From Chloroflexota bacterium (lineage in GTDB: Bacteria > Chloroflexota > Anaerolineae > Aggregatilineales > Phototrophicaceae): a stretch of 35,979 nt of DNA. This document shows positions 8,356 to 17,305 of the stretch, piece by piece (the first letter of the stretch is position 1; each line of letters opens with the position of its first letter). The translations under genes and the position numbers were made by a program. The DNA lies in contig WTGB01000098.1 in the NCBI GenBank assembly GCA_011523735.1, positions 1 through 35,979 on the forward strand. Reading direction: 5' to 3'. A model generated the notes under the pieces. The model was not told the DNA's origin. It saw only the letters and a list, made by a program, of their open reading frames with translations, and ran no database searches.

Positions 8356-8847
8356 TCAGTCGAGCGAGGCCAGATACCGGTCAAGTCTGGCAAACGTAGA
8401 CAAGAGGCCCTCTTCTACGCCCATTTCGATCACTTGATCGCGAGCCTTTTTGGACGCGTAGCGCGTCACGTTGGACACAATCGTCCCGTCATCGAATTCC
8501 TCAAACTCGATTGCGGTATGAGCTTGAGGCAATTCGTCGTTGGCATTGCCCTCTTCATCGGTAAAGACATCGACAGCGGTGAAGCGCCGCGGCGCGTCAA
8601 TCTTGTCGTATATCATTTTGCCGCAGTAACGATTGCCGTCCGGATCTTGCATGCAATAGAACCAACTGCCGCCGGGCCGAAAGTCGACTTCGCAGATCGG
8701 GGTGGTAAAACCTTCCGGTCCCCACCAATGCTTCAAGTGCTCGGCTCGCGTCCAGGCCGCCCAGACGCGCTCCAGCCCGCCGGCGAAGCTGCGCAGGACT
8801 TTAATCTCAGTATCGGACGGTGTGCTGAATTCACTTATGGCTGTCAT
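8356..8847 (-). CDS. SRPBCC/AHSA1-domain protein
   Basis: This 163-aa protein covers one complete SRPBCC fold of the Aha1 C-terminal-like (AHSA1) group. Typical features are the N-terminal SFAGGLERVWAAWTRAEHL, the conserved WWGPEGF (about residue 40), the basic turn DFRPGGSW, and a C-terminal long helix. Such proteins bind hydrophobic ligands in a helix-grip cavity; the chromosomal stand-alone forms rarely have known ligands. The ATG at 8847 follows GGAG at good spacing, so it is preferred to the upstream ATG at 8883. It lies 42 bp after recF on the same strand, and may be read through from it. Confidence 0.85.
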   Translation of the reverse strand: MTAISEFSTPSDTEIKVLRSFAGGLERVWAAWTRAEHLKHWWGPEGFTTPICEVDFRPGGSWFYCMQDPDGNRYCGKMIYDKIDAPRRFTAVDVFTDEEGNANDELPQAHTAIEFEEFDDGTIVSNVTRYASKKARDQVIEMGVEEGLLSTFARLDRYLASLD

Positions 8848-8889
8848 CGATTTTCTCCAAATCCTAATTGCCTGTGCCAGCAACCATCG

Positions 8890-10104
8890 TCATTTATCGG
8901 GCTGCTGTATCTGCCCGTTACGCACATGATATAGCTGCGCCGATTCCAAGAAGACGCTGTCAAAGATATCAAGCTCGGTCGTTGTGAGCAAAGTTTGCGC
9001 CTGACCATCGAGCCGATCCAGCAAGAAATGACGCCGCTTGCTGTCCAGTTCGGCGACCACCTCATCGAGCAGGAAAAGCGGATATTCGCCCAGTTGGTCG
9101 CGCATCCATTCCAGCTCGGCGAATTTCAGCGCCATAATCGCAGTGCGCGCCTGGCCCCGGCTGCCATACAAACCACAATCGCGATCATTGATGAAAAGCC
9201 GAAGCTCATCGCGATGCGGACCAGCCAGCGTGACGCCGCGTCGTATCGCCTCCGCACGCCGCGTCAGCAAATGCTCCATGAACTGCGGCTTGATTTCCTC
9301 GGGCGACAACTGACGGTTGAGATCCAAGCCCAGCAAGTCGAAGGACAACTGTCCGCCATCGGCATCGGCGCGTGGCATGATGCTCGGCACATATCGCAGG
9401 CTGAGGGTTTCTTTGCCGCCAGTGAGCGCCTGATGCGTATCGCGGGCTTTCACCTCCAGTTCGCGCAGGAATTGCTGACGCCCAGCTATGATGATGGCGC
9501 CGCTGCCGGCTAACTGCTCGTCCCAGTACTCCAATTCGACAGCAGCCGCGCGTTTCTCGCCGATGCGCTTGAGCAAGGCGTTGCGCTGCGGCAGGATTCT
9601 CTCGTATTCAGTCAGCGCCAGATAATAGTCGAGGCTGACCTGGCGCAGCGTGGCATTCATAAAACGGCGGCGGTCGGCCGGCGCGCCTTCGATCAGCGAC
9701 AGGTCTTGTGGCAGGAAGAGCACGACATTAAGCAAACCCGCCACATCCATCACGCGTTTCTCGACGCTATTGTGCTTGACCGACTTTTTGAAGCGAGGCG
9801 AGCCGCTGCTCATATCCAGCATCAGCGTGATATCCAGCTTGTCATAGGCGCCGGACTTGCCGCCCAACTCGGCCGACAAGCGGGCGAAAGGGATCGGATC
9901 GCCTTCAGTGCGCCAGTGGATCAATTGCCGATCGCTGCTGGTATAGGGCGAGGTCGAGGTAGCCAGGTAGTAGATCGCTTCCAGGGCGCTGGTCTTGCCT
10001 TGGGCATTATCGCCATAAAGGACGATGGGACGGTCGGCGGGCAGGCTCAACTCAAGCCGGGCATAATTGCGGAAATTGGTCAATGAGAGGTGATCAATCT
10101 GCAT
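8890..10104 (-). CDS. recF: DNA replication and repair protein RecF
   Basis: This 404-aa SMC/ABC-type ATPase loads or stabilises RecA at gapped DNA together with RecO and RecR. The N-terminus has the RecF signature LTNFRNYARLELSL and a Walker A motif GDNAQGKT (residues 31-38). Further on are the RecF-typical QDLSLIEGAPADRRRFMN (about 135-152), GPHRDEL (about 295), the SRGQARTAIMALK signature loop, and Walker B/D-loop FLLDEVVAELDSKRR near residue 350. Length is normal (usual range about 360-400). It is not next to dnaA/dnaN here, unlike in many bacteria. No strong promoter was recognised in the 75 bp before the ATG. Confidence 0.95.
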   Translation of the reverse strand: MQIDHLSLTNFRNYARLELSLPADRPIVLYGDNAQGKTSALEAIYYLATSTSPYTSSDRQLIHWRTEGDPIPFARLSAELGGKSGAYDKLDITLMLDMSSGSPRFKKSVKHNSVEKRVMDVAGLLNVVLFLPQDLSLIEGAPADRRRFMNATLRQVSLDYYLALTEYERILPQRNALLKRIGEKRAAAVELEYWDEQLAGSGAIIIAGRQQFLRELEVKARDTHQALTGGKETLSLRYVPSIMPRADADGGQLSFDLLGLDLNRQLSPEEIKPQFMEHLLTRRAEAIRRGVTLAGPHRDELRLFINDRDCGLYGSRGQARTAIMALKFAELEWMRDQLGEYPLFLLDEVVAELDSKRRHFLLDRLDGQAQTLLTTTELDIFDSVFLESAQLYHVRNGQIQQPDK

Positions 10105-10179
10105 CTGCGATCGGGTTTCGGCTGCCGGACGCCTGCCATTGTAAACCCGCCTTCGGCAGAGCGACAGGCTGGCTGGGCG

Positions 10180-11316
10180 CTAGCTGGCTACCCACTGCGG
10201 TAGATAGGCATCCTCGATAATCTTGCGGCTCTCCCCGCTGATCAAATCTTGAATCCAAACCTCGGGACCCGCCGGTCGACCGCTAGCCGCATCAGCATAG
10301 AGCGGGAAACGCTGCATCACCAGCCGATCGCCGCCCGCATCCCAGCGGAAATAAGACGTATTGTAATCGGGATCGTAAGCCACGGCCTGCCAGTCTTCGG
10401 CGTCGGCGGCAAGCTCTCGCAAATAGACCTGATGCCCAGGCGTCCAGCGTGAATCGGTGTAGCGGCGGGCGATAGCTACCGAGCGACCGTCCGGGCTGAA
10501 CTGCGCGGCCACATCATCAATTGGGTCGTTGGAATCGGTAAAGGCGGCGAATTCTTTCTCTGCCAGGTCGGCAATTTTTAAGTGGCTGTAGAACTGATTA
10601 TCGCGAAATGCGAGATCGGGGAAGATGACTTGCCGCCCATTCGGCGCGAGGGCGCCCATCGTGCCATGGGCGGAAGGGATGAAGCGCAACTGCGCCTCAT
10701 CATCATCGCGGGGCACAAGATCATACAACAGAATGCCCGGCTGCGATGAATCGGCACTATAGAAGGAGAGAGTCTTACTGTCGCCTGACCACAGCGCGCT
10801 GTGACCCACGATCTGGGTATCATCAATTAGCGGAATGGTGTCATAGCTGGGGCTAGTCATATTGACCAGCCAGATGCGTGACAAGCCATAGCTCGTCCCC
10901 AGGGCTTCGGCGCGCTGGTAGGCCAACATATCTCCATTGGGGCTGAAGACCGGCGCCGTGCAAAGAGCGTTCAAAGCGGCGCAATCGACCAAATCGCGCG
11001 TCTGTCCGCTGGGTATATCCAGCAGGCGCAAGGTCACGCTGCCGCTCGCCGTGCGCTCGGCATAAGCCAGCCAGCGCCCGTCATGACTGATGTCAAAGTC
11101 GAAGACGCCGCGCTCGCTGAAGGTCAGTTGCTGCCGGTGGCTCGGCGTATCGATATCCGAAAGCCAGACATTCTGCTCGGCCGCCAGCGCCGGGTAGAGA
11201 TAAGCGACGCGCGCCGACCGCCGCGCCGGGTCGCTGAGGTAAGCGGCGACCGCGACCCCCGCCAAGCATAGCGCCACAATAGTGAAAACGGCGATATCCA
11301 GCTTGTCCAGTTTCAT
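10180..11316 (-). CDS. Membrane-anchored TolB-like (PD40) beta-propeller protein
   Basis: This 378-aa protein has an N-terminal signal-anchor (residues 9-27, AVFTIVALCLAGVAVAAYL), then repeated blades of the WD40-like/PD40 type: FDFDISHDGRWLAYAER, APVFSPNGDMLAYQRA, HSALWSGDSKTLSFYS and VAAQFSPDGRSVAIARR. The 'FSPDG-x-x-[IVL]-[AV]' pattern is diagnostic. The propeller would lie outside the cytoplasmic membrane and probably acts as a protein-interaction platform. The gene is 15 bp downstream of the TIGR03943 gene, so it belongs to the transcript 13141-10180 and may assist the permease. Confidence 0.75.
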   Translation of the reverse strand: MKLDKLDIAVFTIVALCLAGVAVAAYLSDPARRSARVAYLYPALAAEQNVWLSDIDTPSHRQQLTFSERGVFDFDISHDGRWLAYAERTASGSVTLRLLDIPSGQTRDLVDCAALNALCTAPVFSPNGDMLAYQRAEALGTSYGLSRIWLVNMTSPSYDTIPLIDDTQIVGHSALWSGDSKTLSFYSADSSQPGILLYDLVPRDDDEAQLRFIPSAHGTMGALAPNGRQVIFPDLAFRDNQFYSHLKIADLAEKEFAAFTDSNDPIDDVAAQFSPDGRSVAIARRYTDSRWTPGHQVYLRELAADAEDWQAVAYDPDYNTSYFRWDAGGDRLVMQRFPLYADAASGRPAGPEVWIQDLISGESRKIIEDAYLPQWVAS

Positions 11317-11331
11317 GCCGGCGCCTGAGGG

Positions 11332-12111
11332 TCAAGGATAAAGATAGGGTTGCTGCGGCTCATCGACCGCCTCGATCGTATCGGCGAAGAGGACGGGCAT
11401 AATGTCGCCGCCAAAATCCGCCGCCTTTAACTCGCCTTGAACCCGCGCCCAGGCGCCCGTCGCGAAATCAGAAGCCCCGGGCCCGCTCACCGGCATGCCG
11501 ATGGGGAAGGCATCGGCGACGCAGCAGCTCATAGTAAAGCGCGAGATCATGAAACTGTCATCGGCAAACGAGGGCTCGCGATAGACAAAGCCGATAACAT
11601 CAGCGGCCGTCCCGTTGAAGGCAGCCGGCGATGACGCGCGGTCAAATTCTCGCAGCCAATCGAGTATGTTGCGATCGAGGGGGCTGCGCTGGAAAGCCGA
11701 GGGACCAGCGACGCCAACCGGGTTCAGGCTGATGCCGCCGTTCACCGCTTCAATGCCAAGCGAGCGCGACGGGATCAGCAGCGCCAGCAGCAAGGGCAGG
11801 GCGACGATCAGCAGGATATCCCAGCCGATCTGATAATGTTCATGACAGTCTTCGTCAGCCTCCTTCAAGTTGCTGTACATGTTGACCAGCGCCAGGACGA
11901 TGAAAATGGCGGCGCCAACCACCACAAGCCAGGCGAAACGCATATTGATGTAATAGGTTATTTTGCCAGTCAAGATCAGCAGAAAAAAATAGACGCCCAT
12001 GCCCAGCAGGATCGCCGTCTTCGCCCAAGCGATGCGATCACTCTGCGGCGACTTGTCATGACTGTGGTCGCTAATAGCTGTCATTGGCGCCCTACGGTGG
12101 CTTTGTGTCAC
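11332..12111 (-). CDS. TIGR03943/DUF1980 family putative permease partner
   Basis: This 259-aa protein matches the TIGR03943 (DUF1980, YcgQ-like) family, which is regularly encoded beside a UPF0718/DUF318 permease, as here. Two or more N-terminal membrane helices (about residues 28-47 and 58-75, plus one near 105) precede an extracytoplasmic domain with the family-typical FTMSCCVADAFPIGMPV (about 185-205), whose paired cysteines may bind metal. The C-terminus ends VDEPQQPYLYP as usual. The GTG at 12111 has GGAG six bases upstream; an internal ATG at 12084 is the alternative. The permease gene ends 10 bp upstream. Substrate unproven; metal or metalloid export is a guess from the family. Confidence 0.85.
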   Translation of the reverse strand: MTQSHRRAPMTAISDHSHDKSPQSDRIAWAKTAILLGMGVYFFLLILTGKITYYINMRFAWLVVVGAAIFIVLALVNMYSNLKEADEDCHEHYQIGWDILLIVALPLLLALLIPSRSLGIEAVNGGISLNPVGVAGPSAFQRSPLDRNILDWLREFDRASSPAAFNGTAADVIGFVYREPSFADDSFMISRFTMSCCVADAFPIGMPVSGPGASDFATGAWARVQGELKAADFGGDIMPVLFADTIEAVDEPQQPYLYP

Positions 12112-12121
12112 GGAAACTCCA

Positions 12122-13141
12122 TTAATATCCCAGGGCGAGATTGAGCAGGACGCCTGCCAGCAGATTCAGCATAAAAGGCAGCAAGATTAGATAGACCACG
12201 ATGCGCGGACGGAAAACGCCGGTGAACATCAGCGTGCTTTTGATATCAACCATGGGACCGAAGCTCAGGAAGCTGACGATAGCGCCAGTAGTAAACGTGT
12301 TGACGAAAGCCAGCGCCAGGAAGCTGTCCACGGTCGAGCAGACGCTGAGGATGTAGGCGAGCACCTGCATGAACAGCACAGAGAGGACTGAGCCGGTGCC
12401 GAGAGCCAGCAGGCTCTCTTGTGGCACCAGCGTTTGCATCAGAGCGGCCAGCGCCGAGCCGAGGATGAGAAAGCGACCCATCTCGAAGAATTCGTCAGCG
12501 GCGATCTGCAAGGCATGCAGCAGTTTGGCGCGCGTCGCCGAAGGCGCATGATGATCATGGGCATGATCCTGTTCTTGCGCCAGCGGTTTGAGCGTGGCGG
12601 CCGGTTTGGCGAAGCTGCCGATTACCAAGCCGACAGTGACAGCGACCAGAATCGTGATGACGATACGTCCGATGAAAACGGGACCAAAGCCGAAAGCGAT
12701 ATAGGTGCTGGCGAAGACAATCGGATTCATGAAGGGCGCTCCCAGCAGGAAGGCTATGCCCAGCGAAACCGGCAAGCCCTTGTTGAAGAGGCGGCGCGTC
12801 ACCGGCACGACGCCGCATTCGCACACCGGGAAAGCCAAGCCGAGAAAGGCGCCCATGACTGTCGCCGCCAGCCGGTTGCGCGGCACAAATCGCCAGATGT
12901 CGTCCGCCTTGACAAAAGCTTCGATCAAGCCGGCGGTAATCGAGCCGAGCAGCAAGAAAGGCGCCGCCTCGACGAAGATGCCGAGAAAGCGGGTGGCGAA
13001 GACGCCGACAATCAGCGAATAGTCGATGCCGGCGCTTATAGCTTCATAGCCGGTCGCCGCCAGGAAGAAAACCAGCAGCAAGGCAAAGACAAGCGGCTTG
13101 AAAAGGCTTGGCCCTGCGCTATGTTCCGCTTCGATTCGCAT
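12122..13141 (-). CDS. UPF0718/ArsP-like permease (DUF318)
   Basis: This 339-aa permease has eight or so membrane helices in two similar halves. The family fingerprint [20 protein letters not shown] (about residues 100-120) is followed by [15 protein letters not shown], and the second half has a matching [12 protein letters not shown]. The loop between halves contains a His/Asp-rich stretch [12 protein letters not shown] (about 190-200) that could bind a divalent metal. Members of this group (PF03773) include ArsP, an exporter of organoarsenicals, but most are uncharacterised. It is the first gene of an operon with the TIGR03943 protein and the PD40 protein. No Shine-Dalgarno sequence is obvious before the ATG. 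Confidence 0.88.
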   Translation of the reverse strand: MRIEAEHSAGPSLFKPLVFALLLVFFLAATGYEAISAGIDYSLIVGVFATRFLGIFVEAAPFLLLGSITAGLIEAFVKADDIWRFVPRNRLAATVMGAFLGLAFPVCECGVVPVTRRLFNKGLPVSLGIAFLLGAPFMNPIVFASTYIAFGFGPVFIGRIVITILVAVTVGLVIGSFAKPAATLKPLAQEQDHAHDHHAPSATRAKLLHALQIAADEFFEMGRFLILGSALAALMQTLVPQESLLALGTGSVLSVLFMQVLAYILSVCSTVDSFLALAFVNTFTTGAIVSFLSFGPMVDIKSTLMFTGVFRPRIVVYLILLPFMLNLLAGVLLNLALGY

Positions 13142-13289
13142 AAGCTACGTCAGTCAATACCTCGGCTTGTAAGATCGAGAGCCAGAAACTGACCTGCTCT
13201 GATTCAAACACAGTTTAGCAGATGTTGGGGCGGGCTTCACGCGCGAACGAGCCAGCCAGGGGGAAGGCGTCGGTTTTGGCGCGTTGCCG

Positions 13290-13460
13290 CTATTGCTGCT
13301 CGCCAGATTTGCTCATGACAGCGCCGATGATGACGCCAAGCATGGCGCCGATGGGCATGCCGAAGAGCACATTGCCCAGACTGATGCCCAAGACAACGCC
13401 CAGCGCTAAGCCGATGATCACGCCGACGGCAAATAGCGGATTGGGAGGCGGAGCTTTCAC
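13290..13460 (-). CDS. 56-aa glycine-zipper membrane protein
   Basis: A GTG at 13460 preceded by GAGGGACGCAAG (GAGG, good spacing) opens a 57-codon frame ending in TAG at 13290. The product begins MKAPPPNPLFAVGVII and has two short hydrophobic helices rich in regularly spaced glycines (GVIIGLALGVVLGISLG and GMPIGAMLGVIIGAV), then SKSGEQQ. This is a glycine-zipper hairpin of the kind that oligomerises in membranes. It lies 27 bp downstream of the second cyclase gene on the same strand, so it is likely co-transcribed. Function unknown. Confidence 0.65.
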   Translation of the reverse strand: MKAPPPNPLFAVGVIIGLALGVVLGISLGNVLFGMPIGAMLGVIIGAVMSKSGEQQ

Positions 13461-13487
13461 CTTGCGTCCCTCGATATGAGACGGCGC

Positions 13488-15263
13488 TCACGCACTAAGA
13501 TCAGCGCCGTTGCCCGCCGATCGCAGGGCGCCGACGCGGTAAATGATCTGATAGTCTTCGAAACCGGCCTGCATCTTGCGCGCCGGTATCGGCTCAGCAG
13601 CGACATGGTTTCTAACCAGTTCCCAAGTCTCGGCGCTGATGATGATCTCGCCGGGTTCGGCATTCTCTTGCAGGAACTTGCCCACATCGGGCGCTTCGCC
13701 CAGGGCGGCGAATTCGATGCGGTTGGCGCCGCCCACCATACCCAGTACCGAATGCCCGCTGTGGATGCCGATGCCGAAGTGCAGGCGTTGATCAACATCC
13801 AGCACCTCGTGTACAGCTTTCGCCGCCTCCAGGATGGCATGCGCCGCCCGGACGGCGCGCAAAGCATGATCGTCCTGATGATTAAGCTGGGTATTCCACA
13901 GCGCGGTGATGGCATCACCGAGGTACTGATCGACGATGCCATCGTGCATGGTTATCGCATCGCTGGCTGCGCCAAGATAACGGTTGACGATACGCATTAG
14001 GTCTTCCGGCTGCAAATATTCGCTGAAGGCGGTGAAACCGCGGACATCGGCGAACATGGCGGAAATGGTGTGCTCGGCCGGGCTGGTATCCAATTCGCTT
14101 ATCGAGCCGATATTCTGCAGCAGCGCCTCAGGAATAAAGGTGCCGAGGAGCCGGCGCTGCTCTTCCTGTTCCTTGCGCTCGGTGAGGTCGTCAATGACGA
14201 GGGCGACGCCCTGGCTGACTTCATCATCACTGCGCAGGGGACTGGCGACGACTTGCCAGTAAGTTAACCGGCCATTATGCTCAAAGCGCTCAGCCCAGAT
14301 ATGCTGCATCCGCTCGCGCCGCACTAATTCAATGGTTTCGAAAAAGCCTTCCGTGACATGGGGCAGCACCTCATGCAAGCGGAGGCCGATCGCCTCTTCA
14401 TTGCTGGCGCCGGTGATCTCCTCAGCCGCCTCGTTACAAACGATGACGCAGTTTTCATTATTGATGGTAATGACCCCGGAGCCGATCGAGGCGAAAATAT
14501 TCGAAAGCCGCACCTGCATCTCTTCGATCAGCGCCATCTGCGCGCGGATATCTTCGAAGAGTCGCGCATTCTCGATGGCAACCGCGGCTTGCTGCCCAAA
14601 GCTCGTCAACAAGCCCAGTTCGTTTTCCTTGAACAGACCGGCCATGACGCGGTTGTCACAGTAGGCGACGCCGATGACTTCATCGCGCGCTTTCAGCGGC
14701 ACCGCCAGGATGCTCAGCAGGGAAAAGCCGGCGATGCTCTCGCTGTGGCTGAATTGCTCATCGGCGCCGGCATCCACGGTAAGGAGCGGCTCACCGCTTT
14801 CGGCAACCATATTGATCACCGACCAACTGACGATACGCCCGCCCGCGGCCGTTTCTTCCGCGCTCAAACCACGCGCTACCTTGAATTCCAACTCGCCGGT
14901 CTCGTGGTTCTTTAGCACGATGTAGCCGCGCTCCGCCTGCGTTAGCTGGATCACGGTTTCCATCACCTGGTTGAGGACTTCGTCGGTTTCCTGGGGCGAG
15001 TTGACAAGAGCCGTCGTCTCCGCCAGGCGGCGAAGTTGCTGCAACTGCATATGTGTATCGACCAAGCCCACCGCGAGCTGGTCAATGCTGGAGCGCAGTG
15101 TCCACAGGCGGTCGATCGCATTGGCGGGCAGGCTGATGCCGCGCCGGCGCAGCAACTCCTGCTGCTGCTCCAGCAAGGTCTTTACTTGATCGGCGCGCTG
15201 CTTAAAGCCCCGAACATCAGCCTGAATCGCGCTGAAACCACCCGCTTGAACTTGCTGGCTCAT
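13488..15263 (-). CDS. GAF-PAS class III cyclase, metal-binding (C1-like) partner
   Basis: This 591-aa soluble protein is built as coiled coil (1-85), GAF domain (about 88-235), short coiled coil, PAS domain (about 250-365), and class III nucleotidyl cyclase domain (about 395-560). Both metal-binding aspartates are present: D406 in FADVRGF and D450 in LGD, 44 residues apart as in known cyclases. The lysine that reads the base is replaced (Q446), and the transition-state Asn and Arg positions are D526 and F530, so this chain should not form an active homodimer. Those residues are present in the protein encoded just upstream, whose TGA overlaps this ATG (TGATG). I infer a heterodimeric cyclase making cAMP or cGMP under GAF/PAS control. 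Confidence 0.85.
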   Translation of the reverse strand: MSQQVQAGGFSAIQADVRGFKQRADQVKTLLEQQQELLRRRGISLPANAIDRLWTLRSSIDQLAVGLVDTHMQLQQLRRLAETTALVNSPQETDEVLNQVMETVIQLTQAERGYIVLKNHETGELEFKVARGLSAEETAAGGRIVSWSVINMVAESGEPLLTVDAGADEQFSHSESIAGFSLLSILAVPLKARDEVIGVAYCDNRVMAGLFKENELGLLTSFGQQAAVAIENARLFEDIRAQMALIEEMQVRLSNIFASIGSGVITINNENCVIVCNEAAEEITGASNEEAIGLRLHEVLPHVTEGFFETIELVRRERMQHIWAERFEHNGRLTYWQVVASPLRSDDEVSQGVALVIDDLTERKEQEEQRRLLGTFIPEALLQNIGSISELDTSPAEHTISAMFADVRGFTAFSEYLQPEDLMRIVNRYLGAASDAITMHDGIVDQYLGDAITALWNTQLNHQDDHALRAVRAAHAILEAAKAVHEVLDVDQRLHFGIGIHSGHSVLGMVGGANRIEFAALGEAPDVGKFLQENAEPGEIIISAETWELVRNHVAAEPIPARKMQAGFEDYQIIYRVGALRSAGNGADLSA

Positions 15264-17026
15264 CAGCTTCGAAACACCTCGTAAGCTTTCATCGCCGCCG
15301 AAAGACCCTTGCCGACGATAGCATCGCGCGGGCGGAACTCATAAGCAAGCGGTCCCTTAGAATTGTTGCGAATATGATCCAGCGTCTCCCGCCCAATGGT
15401 AATACTGCCGCGCTTGGCATTCTCCTGAACGCGTTTTGCCGTGTTGATGCTGTGGCCCAGCGCCGTGAACTCCCGCCGCTGAAAACTGCCCACATTGCCC
15501 AGCGTCGCCACACCGGTGAACATCCCGATGATGTAATAATGCGGCTGTGGATCAATCGCCATTTCCGCATAGAGTTCGACAAATCGATCGCGCATCAACA
15601 GCCCGCACTCCAGGGCTTGCTGGGCGTGGTTCGGCTGCGGATTCAACTGGGTATTAAAGAGAGCCATCACCTCGTTGCCCATATATTTGTCGATGATACC
15701 GCCGCATTCGTGGATGCAGGCGGTGGCGACCGCTTGATACTGGTTGAGGAGCCTCAGTTTTTCGCTGGCGGCGACATCGGGCAGCGTTGTCCAGGGGCGC
15801 ACATCGGCGAAGATGCAAGTCACCTCCCGCCGTAAGCCCCCCATCTCGATGTTGGCGATCTCGTTGATCTGATCGACCATGCCCTCAGGCAGGATGCGCT
15901 TCATCGCGCTGATAGTCGTCTCGTGCTCGTGGAGATGGGTGATATCATCCATCACCAAAGTGACGCCCTGCGTCATGTCATTGCTGTCTTTCAATGGCGA
16001 GAGCGAGAGCGCCAGCGCCACCTGACCGCGCCCGGGCAATTCCGCGCTCAACTCCAGCGAATGGTCGACCTCGTTTTCCTTGACCAGCGCCAAATGATCG
16101 CCCAATTGCAAAGCCGTATTCTGCATCAAATGCGCGACCTCATCGCCGACCGCAACCTCCGGCCGCACATCCAGGATCTCGCCAGCGGCTCGATTGAAAG
16201 TGTGGACGCGGTCGTTGACATCCATGGCGATGATGCCGCTGCCCACCGACGAAAAGATATTGTCCATCAACTCTTTGACCCGCGTGATCTCCGCCAGGAT
16301 CTGCTCGGCGCGGGAGTACATGCTGGCGTTGGCGATGGCGACAGCGGCGGTATTGGCGAAAGCCAGCATGAGGTTCAACTCGCGTTCGGTGAAGATGCCC
16401 GAAACCAGACGGTTGTCCACATAGACAACGCCGGTGTTCTGCCCTTTGTATCGCAGCGGCACGCAAAGCACGGAACGCAGCACAAAATTGATGATGCTCT
16501 GGTTGCTCGCCAGCCGTTCGTCCTGATAGGCATTATCAGCCAGGAGCGGCTCGCCCGTTTCGATCACCTGATTCACCACGCTCATGCTGATCTGGGGTCT
16601 GTCGCCGCCGGACATTCCCCGCCCCATCAAGCCACCCTCGCTGCTGATGCGGAATTCCAGTTCGCCGCTGTTCTCATTCTTCAAGATAATGTAACCGCGT
16701 TCGGCTTGCGTCAGCACGATGACAAGTTCCATCGTCTCCTGCAAAACCGTATCGACATCAAGCGAGTTGGTGATGCGGGTGGACATCTCGGACAAGGCGC
16801 GCAACTGACGCAGTTCGGTCTGCTCGGCCAGGACATTTTCTTCCAAACGCTTGAAGTCGCCCTTGAGCTTTTCCAAGGTATCGATGATGGTGGGCGGCAT
16901 CGCCAGCCGACGCCGCAACAGCAACTCCCGCTGAGATTCCAAAGTGGAGTTGACTTGATCGATCAAGCTCTCAAGCTGTCGCAATTCGGCTATGAGATTG
17001 GTCGTCTTCGCCTGGGTTTCCGCCAT
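15263..17026 (-). CDS. GAF-PAS class III cyclase, catalytic Asn/Arg (C2-like) partner
   Basis: This 587-aa protein has the same plan and clear similarity to its downstream neighbour: coiled coil (1-85), GAF (about 88-240), PAS (about 250-365), cyclase domain (about 398-570). Here the base-reading Lys447 (IDKYMG), Thr521, the transition-state Asn528 and Arg532 (LGHSINTAKRV) are all present. The second metal aspartate is Asn451 (GNEVMA), while the first, D408 in FADVRPW, is kept. It is thus the complement of the protein encoded at 15263-13488, with which it shares a TGATG junction. Alone it should bind metal poorly. No membrane helix is seen, so it acts in the cytoplasm. The signal sensed by the GAF and PAS domains is unknown. 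Confidence 0.85.
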   Translation of the reverse strand: MAETQAKTTNLIAELRQLESLIDQVNSTLESQRELLLRRRLAMPPTIIDTLEKLKGDFKRLEENVLAEQTELRQLRALSEMSTRITNSLDVDTVLQETMELVIVLTQAERGYIILKNENSGELEFRISSEGGLMGRGMSGGDRPQISMSVVNQVIETGEPLLADNAYQDERLASNQSIINFVLRSVLCVPLRYKGQNTGVVYVDNRLVSGIFTERELNLMLAFANTAAVAIANASMYSRAEQILAEITRVKELMDNIFSSVGSGIIAMDVNDRVHTFNRAAGEILDVRPEVAVGDEVAHLMQNTALQLGDHLALVKENEVDHSLELSAELPGRGQVALALSLSPLKDSNDMTQGVTLVMDDITHLHEHETTISAMKRILPEGMVDQINEIANIEMGGLRREVTCIFADVRPWTTLPDVAASEKLRLLNQYQAVATACIHECGGIIDKYMGNEVMALFNTQLNPQPNHAQQALECGLLMRDRFVELYAEMAIDPQPHYYIIGMFTGVATLGNVGSFQRREFTALGHSINTAKRVQENAKRGSITIGRETLDHIRNNSKGPLAYEFRPRDAIVGKGLSAAMKAYEVFRS

Positions 17027-17218
17027 GCGCTAAGTTAGCCTCTCGACATCCTCAGAGACAGTTGCGATCTTGACACATCAACTCAACTGCCGCCGCTAAT
17101 ACCACGATACCTCAATACGGGTCCACAGCGCGATTGCTGAGACTCGGTCTGCAAAACACTCAAAAATAAAGCCAGTCACACACCGCGCAAGCGCTGTGCT
17201 AATGCCTTTCACTGTACT

Positions 17219-17228
17219 CAGTATACTG
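17219..17228. promoter_or_regulatory. Short palindrome, possible -10 region upstream of the cyclase pair
   Basis: The 279-bp gap 17027-17305 contains CAGTATACTG, a perfect 10-bp palindrome that on the minus strand includes TATACT. No convincing -35 stands at the right distance. If used, transcription would start about 190 bases before the cyclase gene at 17026. Nothing else was recognised in this gap. Confidence 0.25.
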
Positions 17229-17305
17229 CAAATCAATGCAAGCCGCACGATACTCGATCAAGTCGCGGCGGTATGAGACAGACATTTCGCAACGCGGTCC
17301 CCAAC

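Noticed and set aside
13222..13479. Plus-strand 85-codon frame opposite the small glycine-zipper gene
   Set aside because: It is the complement of the Gly/Val-rich minus frame, giving Met/Pro/Thr-rich nonsense; only the minus frame has a ribosome binding site.
15923..17038. 371-codon plus-strand frame antisense to the first cyclase gene
   Set aside because: The opposite strand has a clear GAF-PAS-cyclase protein; the antisense product is His/Gln/Arg-rich without any domain.
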